Below are positions 23,934-28,205 of a stretch of 28,205 bases of DNA, one piece after another. Position 1 is the stretch's first letter; the number at the start of each line of letters is the position of its first letter. Made by a program: the position numbers and the translations under genes. The DNA comes from Solimonas sp047605265 (lineage in GTDB: Bacteria; Pseudomonadota; Gammaproteobacteria; Nevskiales; Nevskiaceae): positions 1 through 28,205 of the forward strand of contig JASGFY010000041.1 of the NCBI GenBank assembly GCA_047605265.1, read 5' to 3'. The notes beneath the pieces are model-generated. The model worked only from the letters and a program-made list of their open reading frames with translations. It was not told where the DNA came from and did not search any database.

Positions 23934-24752
23934 ATGACGTTTGCGACCCGTGAGCTGACGCCGCGCATCGGCACCGAGATCACCTCGGACAAGAAGACAC
24001 TGCTCAGCGGCAGACATGCCGGCGAGATCCGCGAGCTGCTCGAGCAGCGCGGCGTGCTGGTCTTCCCGAAGATCGGCTTCGACGACGACGAGCAGGTGGC
24101 GTTCACCAAGACGCTCGGCGAGTTTGCGCCCGAAATGGCCGGCGAGATCATCTACAAGGTGACGCTCGACACCAATGCCAATTCGCGGGCGGACTACCTG
24201 AAGGGCTCGCTGTACTGGCATCTCGACGGCACGATGAACGAAGTGCCGATCCTCGCCTCGCTGCTGTCGATGAAGCGCCTGCCGTCGACCGGCGGCGGCG
24301 ACACCGAGTTCTGCAACACCTACGCCGCCTACGACGACCTGCCGGACGAGGACAAGGCCGCCTACGAGCAGCTGCGCGTGCATCACTCCGCCTGGGAATC
24401 GCTGTTCTACTACGAGCCGGAGCCGAGCTACGAGAAGCTGCAGGGCATGCAGCGCATCGGCGACACCGAGCTGCCGCTGGTGTGGAACCACCGCTCGGGG
24501 CGCAAGTCGCTGGTGCTCGGCTGCACGGCGAGCCACGTCATCGGCCAGGATTACAAGCAGGGCAAGACGCTGCTCGTCAAGCTGCGCGACTGGGCGACCC
24601 AGCCGCAGTTCGTCTATCGCCACCAGTGGTCGGTCGGCGACCTGGTGATCTGGGACAACACCGGCACGCTGCACCGGGCGACGCCGTACGACCCGAACTC
24701 GGGCCGCATGCTGCACCGGACCAAGCTGGCCGGCGAGGAGCCGTTCGCCTGA
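23934..24752 (+). CDS. TauD/TfdA-family 2-oxoglutarate-dependent dioxygenase
   Basis: This 272-residue Fe(II)/2-oxoglutarate dioxygenase starts at ATG 23934 with GGAGAG upstream. The iron ligands are His96 and Asp98 in 'YWHLDGTMNEVP' and the distal His247 in 'WDNTGTLHRATPYD'. Arg258 in 'SGRMLHRT' is placed to bind 2-oxoglutarate. Length and spacing are normal for TauD/TfdA enzymes, which hydroxylate carbon next to a heteroatom or carboxylate, often cleaving ethers or sulfonates. It follows the Rieske gene by 75 nt in the same operon, so two mechanistically different oxygenases seem to act in one pathway. Confidence 0.92.
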   Translation: MTFATRELTPRIGTEITSDKKTLLSGRHAGEIRELLEQRGVLVFPKIGFDDDEQVAFTKTLGEFAPEMAGEIIYKVTLDTNANSRADYLKGSLYWHLDGTMNEVPILASLLSMKRLPSTGGGDTEFCNTYAAYDDLPDEDKAAYEQLRVHHSAWESLFYYEPEPSYEKLQGMQRIGDTELPLVWNHRSGRKSLVLGCTASHVIGQDYKQGKTLLVKLRDWATQPQFVYRHQWSVGDLVIWDNTGTLHRATPYDPNSGRMLHRTKLAGEEPFA

Positions 24753-24879
24753 GGCCGGCGCGCTTCGCGCCCCGGAACAGGCAAGCGGAACCCTGCGCGC
24801 GTCCGCGGCGCAGCGGCGTTCATTTCACACGGCGGCCGGCGGTGCGCCGGATGCGGGTTCACTATTGAAGGAGTCTGAC

Positions 24880-25740
24880 GTGGGTTCACTCACGGGCAAA
24901 GTTGCCGTCGTCACCGGCGCCAGCCGCGGCATCGGCAAGGGCATCGCGTTCGCACTGGCGGCTGAGGGTGCGACGGTCTACGTGACCGGCCGCACGGTGA
25001 CGCCGGGTTCGTATCCGCTGCCGGGCACGGTCGGCGAGACGGCGCAGCAATGCGACGCGCGCGGCGGCAAGGGCGTGGCGGTGGCCGTCGATCACGCGGA
25101 CGACGCGCAGGTCGCGCGGCTGTTCGAGCGCGTGCGCGACGAGCAGGGCCGCCTCGACATCCTCGTCAACAACGCCTTCGCCCTGCCGGAAGACCTCACC
25201 GAACCGAAGCCGTTCTGGGAAAAGCCGCTGTCGAACTGGCAGATGGTCGACGTCGGCGTGCGCTCGAGCTTCGTCGCCGCCTGGCACGCGGCGAAGCTGA
25301 TGGCGCCGCAGAAGTCCGGCCTCATCGTCGCCACGTCCGGCTACGTCGGCGTCACGTACACCTACGGCGTCGTCTTCGGTACCTGCAAGGCGGCCGTCGA
25401 CCGCATGGCGCGCGACATGGCGATCGAACTGAAGCCGCACAACGTCGCGTCGCTGTCGCTGTGGCTGGGCCTGACGTTCACCGAGCGCGCGCACCGCGCG
25501 CTCGAGCGCAATCCGGCGATGAAGGCGCAGACCGTCACCGATCCGAACGTCGGCTCGTCGGTCGAGTTCCCCGGCCGCGTCATCGTCGCGCTCGCCGCCG
25601 ACCGCGACCTGATGCGACGCTCCGGCGGCACCTACATCGCCGCCGAACTCGCGCAGGAGTATGGCGTCACCGACATCGACGGCCGCACGCCGCCGTCGCT
25701 GCGCGCGCTGCGCGGCGCGCCGATCTGGGCGCCGGTCTGA
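24880..25740 (+). CDS. DHRS1-like SDR with Phe in place of the catalytic Tyr
   Basis: This is a 286-residue short-chain dehydrogenase. I choose GTG 24880 as the start because AAGGAG lies 6 nt upstream and the family N-terminus ('GSLTGKVAVVTGASRGIGKG') begins at once. 'DILVNNAFALPED' and the long C-terminal half, with 'KAAVDRMARDMAIEL', match the DHRS1-like branch. Ser153 and Lys170 are present, but the YxxxK tyrosine is Phe166 (codon TTC at 25375). Tyr162, four residues earlier in 'YTYGVVF', might substitute. The protein may be inactive as a classical dehydrogenase or may use another proton donor. It is the third gene of the oxygenase operon, 127 nt after TauD. Confidence 0.85.
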   Translation: MGSLTGKVAVVTGASRGIGKGIAFALAAEGATVYVTGRTVTPGSYPLPGTVGETAQQCDARGGKGVAVAVDHADDAQVARLFERVRDEQGRLDILVNNAFALPEDLTEPKPFWEKPLSNWQMVDVGVRSSFVAAWHAAKLMAPQKSGLIVATSGYVGVTYTYGVVFGTCKAAVDRMARDMAIELKPHNVASLSLWLGLTFTERAHRALERNPAMKAQTVTDPNVGSSVEFPGRVIVALAADRDLMRRSGGTYIAAELAQEYGVTDIDGRTPPSLRALRGAPIWAPV

Positions 25741-25896
25741 ATGCCAGTCTGATGAACAGAGATGCGCGCCCAGCGAGCGCGCCTCGGCAACCGTCACGAC
25801 GGCGGCGCGCGGCCTTGCCCGGCAACGGGCACGACAGGGGGACTGTCGATCGCCGCCGCCGGATCGAGAATCGCTGCAACGACAGGGAGGAGAGCG
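25741..25896. other. Gap before the TonB receptor, no motif copy seen
   Basis: The 156 nt between the SDR stop and the receptor start show a strong ribosome site (GGGAGGAG) but no recognisable copy of the shared palindrome and no terminator. The receptor may be read through from the oxygenase operon. Confidence 0.4.
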
Positions 25897-28155
25897 ATGA
25901 GAGTGCGCAACATGTGGGGCGGCAGCTTGCTGTTCGCGATATCGATTACGGCGCTGGCGCAGGAGGAAGCGCCGCCGCCGGAAACGACCCCCGAAACGGC
26001 GCCGGCGGTCGCGCCGGCCGTCGCCGCTGACGACCAGGAGGGCCTCGCCGAGGTGGTCGTCACCGCGCAGCGCCGCGAAGAGCGCGCGCACGACGTGCCG
26101 CTGACGATTGCGGCGATGTCGTCGGAGCAGCTCGCCGAATCCGGCGTCACCAACATCTTCGATCTGCAGAACGTGGTGTCCGGCCTCAGTTGGGGCGGCG
26201 CCGGCAACGCGACGCAGACTTCGATTCGCGGCCTGTCGACGCTGGTCAGCACCAACGGCAGCGAGAACCCGAACGCGCTGTACGTCGACGGCGTCTACTA
26301 CAGTCAGGCGCAGCTGCTCGGCGCCAATCTGCCGGACGTCGAGCGCATCGAGGTGCTGAAAGGCCCGCAGGGCACGCTGTTCGGCCGCAACTCGGTCGGC
26401 GGCGCGCTGCGCATCTTCACCCGCAATCCGACGTTCGAGCGCACCGGCGACGCCACGGTCGAAACCGGCTTCTACACGGGAGACGGCGAGAGCCGCGCGT
26501 CGCCGCACTACACGGCGCGCGGCTATTTCAGCACGCCGCTGGTCGACCAGACGCTCGCGGCGAGCGTTTCCGGCGGCTACGACTGGACCGAAGGCTTCCT
26601 GACCAACCAGGCGACCGGCGACGAGTACGGCGAGATTCGCCGCGCCAATGCGCGCGGCAAGCTGCTGTGGCAGCCGAGCGAGAACGTGCAGGCGGTCTTC
26701 GGCGCGTTCTATCTCAAGCACAACGACACCGGCCTGCAGGCGATGACGCCGTACCACGGCTGGGTGCTCGCGTCGACCTATCCAGGCTCGGTCGTGCCGA
26801 CCGAGCCTTTCCACACCGCCTACGACAGCGGCAACGGCTACGACTTCGACCGCGCCGAGGTGCAGAGCCACGGCTTCACCGCGCACGTCAACGCCGATCT
26901 CGGCGACTACGGCGCTCTGTCGTCGATCAGCGCGTGGACGGACAGCGAAGCCGACAACCTGACCACGCTCAATCACTCGCAGGGCAGCGCGGCGTGCATC
27001 GCGGCGTTCGCCTGCGTCGACTACGCGTACCGCCTGTACACGAAGGCGCTGTCGCAGGAGCTGAACTACGTGTCGAAGCGGATCGGCATCGTCAGCTTCA
27101 CGAGCGGCCTGTTCTTCTACCAGCAGCGGCAGGGCACCGACACCGACGCCCAGCGCACCCTCTACGCGGCGGGCTACAGCCACCGCTCCGTGCGCTTCGA
27201 CACCGAGTCCTACGCGGCCTACGGCGAGGCGAACGTCGCGGCGACCGAGCGCCTGACGGTCGTGCTCGGCGCGCGCTACACCTACGAACCGCACGACGAC
27301 CGCTCGCTGCTCAGCACGCCGCCGATCCACCGCGAGGAAACCTTCACCAGCTTCATCCCGCGCATCTCGCTGAAATACGACATCAACAAGCAGTTGAACG
27401 CGTATGCGACATACTCGGTCGGCGAGAAAAGCGGCCTGTCCGGCGTCGACAACCCGGGCAGCACACCGGCGTACGCCAGGATCGATCCGGAAGAGAACGA
27501 CGCCTACGAGGTCGGCCTGAAGTACGCGGCCTCGCGCCTGACCGCCAACCTGTCGCTGTTCTACTACGACTACAAGAACAAGCAGGAGCAGGGCTTCACC
27601 GGCACGGATGTGTTCCTGCAGAACACCGGCCCGGTGCGCCTGTACGGCCTCGATTTCGACGGCAGCTGGCGCCTACATCGCGACTGGACGCTGCGCACCG
27701 CGCTGACCTGGCTGCCGGAGGACGAATACCGCGACTTCAAGGATGCGCTGGCCTACCGGCCGGAGCTGGCCGACGACGGCAGCTTCACCGGCGTCGAACA
27801 GACCACTTTCGACGCGACCGGCTACCGCCTGCCGCGCGCCGCCGAGTTCATGGGCAACGCCTCGCTGCTGTACTCGCATCCGGTCGGCGCCGATCTCGTC
27901 GACGCCAGCGCCAACTACAATTACACGACCAAGGTCTACCAGGACATCTACCACGTGATCGAGCAGCCGGCCTACGGCACGCTGAGCGCGCGTGCCGGCT
28001 ATCTGTTCGCGCGCAGCGGCTTGCGGCTGGGCGTCTACGGCCGCAACCTGACCAACGAGACTTACATCGCGCACGCGTTCGCGAGCGGGCAGGGCTTCAC
28101 CGCCGCGTACGCGCGGCCGCGGGAGATCGGCCTGGAGCTGAACTATTCGTTCTGA
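25897..28155 (+). CDS. TonB-dependent outer-membrane receptor
   Basis: In this 752-residue protein, start ATG 25897 has GGGAGGAG upstream and gives a clean signal peptide ('MRVRNMWGGSLLFAISITALA', likely cut after ALA). A Pro/Ala-rich linker is followed by 'EVVVTAQRREERAHDVPLTI', the usual start of the plug domain. Next come 'TSIRGLST', 'ALYVDGVYY' and 'VERIEVLKGPQGTLFGRNSVGGALRI', the plug/barrel boundary. The rest is an amphipathic beta-barrel with aromatic girdles, ending 'LELNYSF' with the required terminal Phe. It imports a substrate energised by TonB-ExbBD. Next to catabolic genes, and with no siderophore genes in the window, uptake of the pathway's hydrophobic substrate is more likely than of an iron chelate. 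Confidence 0.93.
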   Translation: MRVRNMWGGSLLFAISITALAQEEAPPPETTPETAPAVAPAVAADDQEGLAEVVVTAQRREERAHDVPLTIAAMSSEQLAESGVTNIFDLQNVVSGLSWGGAGNATQTSIRGLSTLVSTNGSENPNALYVDGVYYSQAQLLGANLPDVERIEVLKGPQGTLFGRNSVGGALRIFTRNPTFERTGDATVETGFYTGDGESRASPHYTARGYFSTPLVDQTLAASVSGGYDWTEGFLTNQATGDEYGEIRRANARGKLLWQPSENVQAVFGAFYLKHNDTGLQAMTPYHGWVLASTYPGSVVPTEPFHTAYDSGNGYDFDRAEVQSHGFTAHVNADLGDYGALSSISAWTDSEADNLTTLNHSQGSAACIAAFACVDYAYRLYTKALSQELNYVSKRIGIVSFTSGLFFYQQRQGTDTDAQRTLYAAGYSHRSVRFDTESYAAYGEANVAATERLTVVLGARYTYEPHDDRSLLSTPPIHREETFTSFIPRISLKYDINKQLNAYATYSVGEKSGLSGVDNPGSTPAYARIDPEENDAYEVGLKYAASRLTANLSLFYYDYKNKQEQGFTGTDVFLQNTGPVRLYGLDFDGSWRLHRDWTLRTALTWLPEDEYRDFKDALAYRPELADDGSFTGVEQTTFDATGYRLPRAAEFMGNASLLYSHPVGADLVDASANYNYTTKVYQDIYHVIEQPAYGTLSARAGYLFARSGLRLGVYGRNLTNETYIAHAFASGQGFTAAYARPREIGLELNYSF

Positions 28156-28205
28156 GTACCGGCGGCGCGGCACCCGCCCCGCCCCCCGGTGAAAAAACCC
28201 CCGGC

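Noticed and set aside
22338..24716. 792-codon frame antisense to the Rieske and TauD genes
   Set aside because: Same GC-driven artefact; the sense strand has intact metal-binding motifs.
24758..24772. Hairpin GGCGCG-CTT-CGCGCC after TauD as terminator
   Set aside because: Short stem with no U-run, and the next gene continues in the same direction.
24886..27330. 814-codon frame antisense to the SDR and TonB receptor genes
   Set aside because: Low-complexity Arg/Ala/Val composition; it crosses two well-supported genes and an intergenic gap.
28156..28205. Terminator after the TonB receptor
   Set aside because: A C-rich stretch and an A-run are visible, but no clear stem is complete before the window ends.

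Overview
The window is GC-rich DNA from a Gram-negative bacterium, most likely a proteobacterium. It carries a TonB-dependent receptor with a signal peptide and a terminal Phe, strong GGAGG-type ribosome sites, and a gene set typical of catabolic gammaproteobacteria (Nevskiales/Steroidobacterales-like) or sphingomonads. No rRNA, tRNA, CRISPR array, transposase or phage gene was seen. Almost every gene belongs to a catabolic function: uptake, CoA activation, beta-oxidation-type steps, ring or side-chain oxygenation and many short-chain dehydrogenases (SDRs).

Layout: (1) 1-1773, minus: an MFS transporter followed by an acyl-CoA synthetase cut by the window edge. (2) 2016-6537, plus: a carboxymuconolactone-decarboxylase-like protein, two tandem small dimeric alpha-beta-barrel proteins, then an unusually dissected 2-oxoacid dehydrogenase complex (an E2 catalytic core with no lipoyl domain, a fused E1alpha-E1beta, and a free 76-residue lipoyl protein). 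It ends in a perfect hairpin terminator. (3) 6735-10052: mmsA (minus), a LysR regulator (plus) and an atypical crotonase (minus). (4) 10340-13123, plus: a two-subunit acyl-CoA dehydrogenase and an SDR. (5) 13140-18860: a flavin reductase fused to a MarR-like domain, an SDR, an MDR oxidoreductase, decayed gene remnants, an SDR, a GFA protein and another SDR. (6) 19062-20401, minus: both subunits of a 3-oxoacid CoA-transferase. (7) 20607-28155, plus: a beta-propeller protein, a Rieske oxygenase, a TauD-type dioxygenase, an SDR lacking the catalytic Tyr, and a TonB-dependent receptor.

The most informative signal lies outside the genes. A palindromic element of the form rTSAACA-N4-TGTTGAT recurs in promoter regions at 1834, 4145, 10148, 15141, 20476 and 22254. 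A weaker copy lies at 16707, and a good copy lies inside the start of mmsA at 8211. Two copies match AACA-N4-TGTT exactly and five more match 7 of 8 positions, always with a 4-base spacer. Four of them sit between divergent genes. This implies that one regulator, not identified here, controls nearly the whole window as a single catabolic regulon.

My working model (inference) is as follows. The TonB receptor and MFS protein import a hydrophobic compound. The Rieske and TauD oxygenases and the SDRs functionalise it. The acyl-CoA ligase, heteromeric acyl-CoA dehydrogenase, crotonase, CoA-transferase and MmsA degrade it as CoA thioesters. The dissected 2-oxoacid dehydrogenase oxidises a 2-oxoacid or aldehyde-level intermediate. 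The substrate cannot be named from sequence; a steroid, terpenoid or aromatic-alkyl compound would fit.
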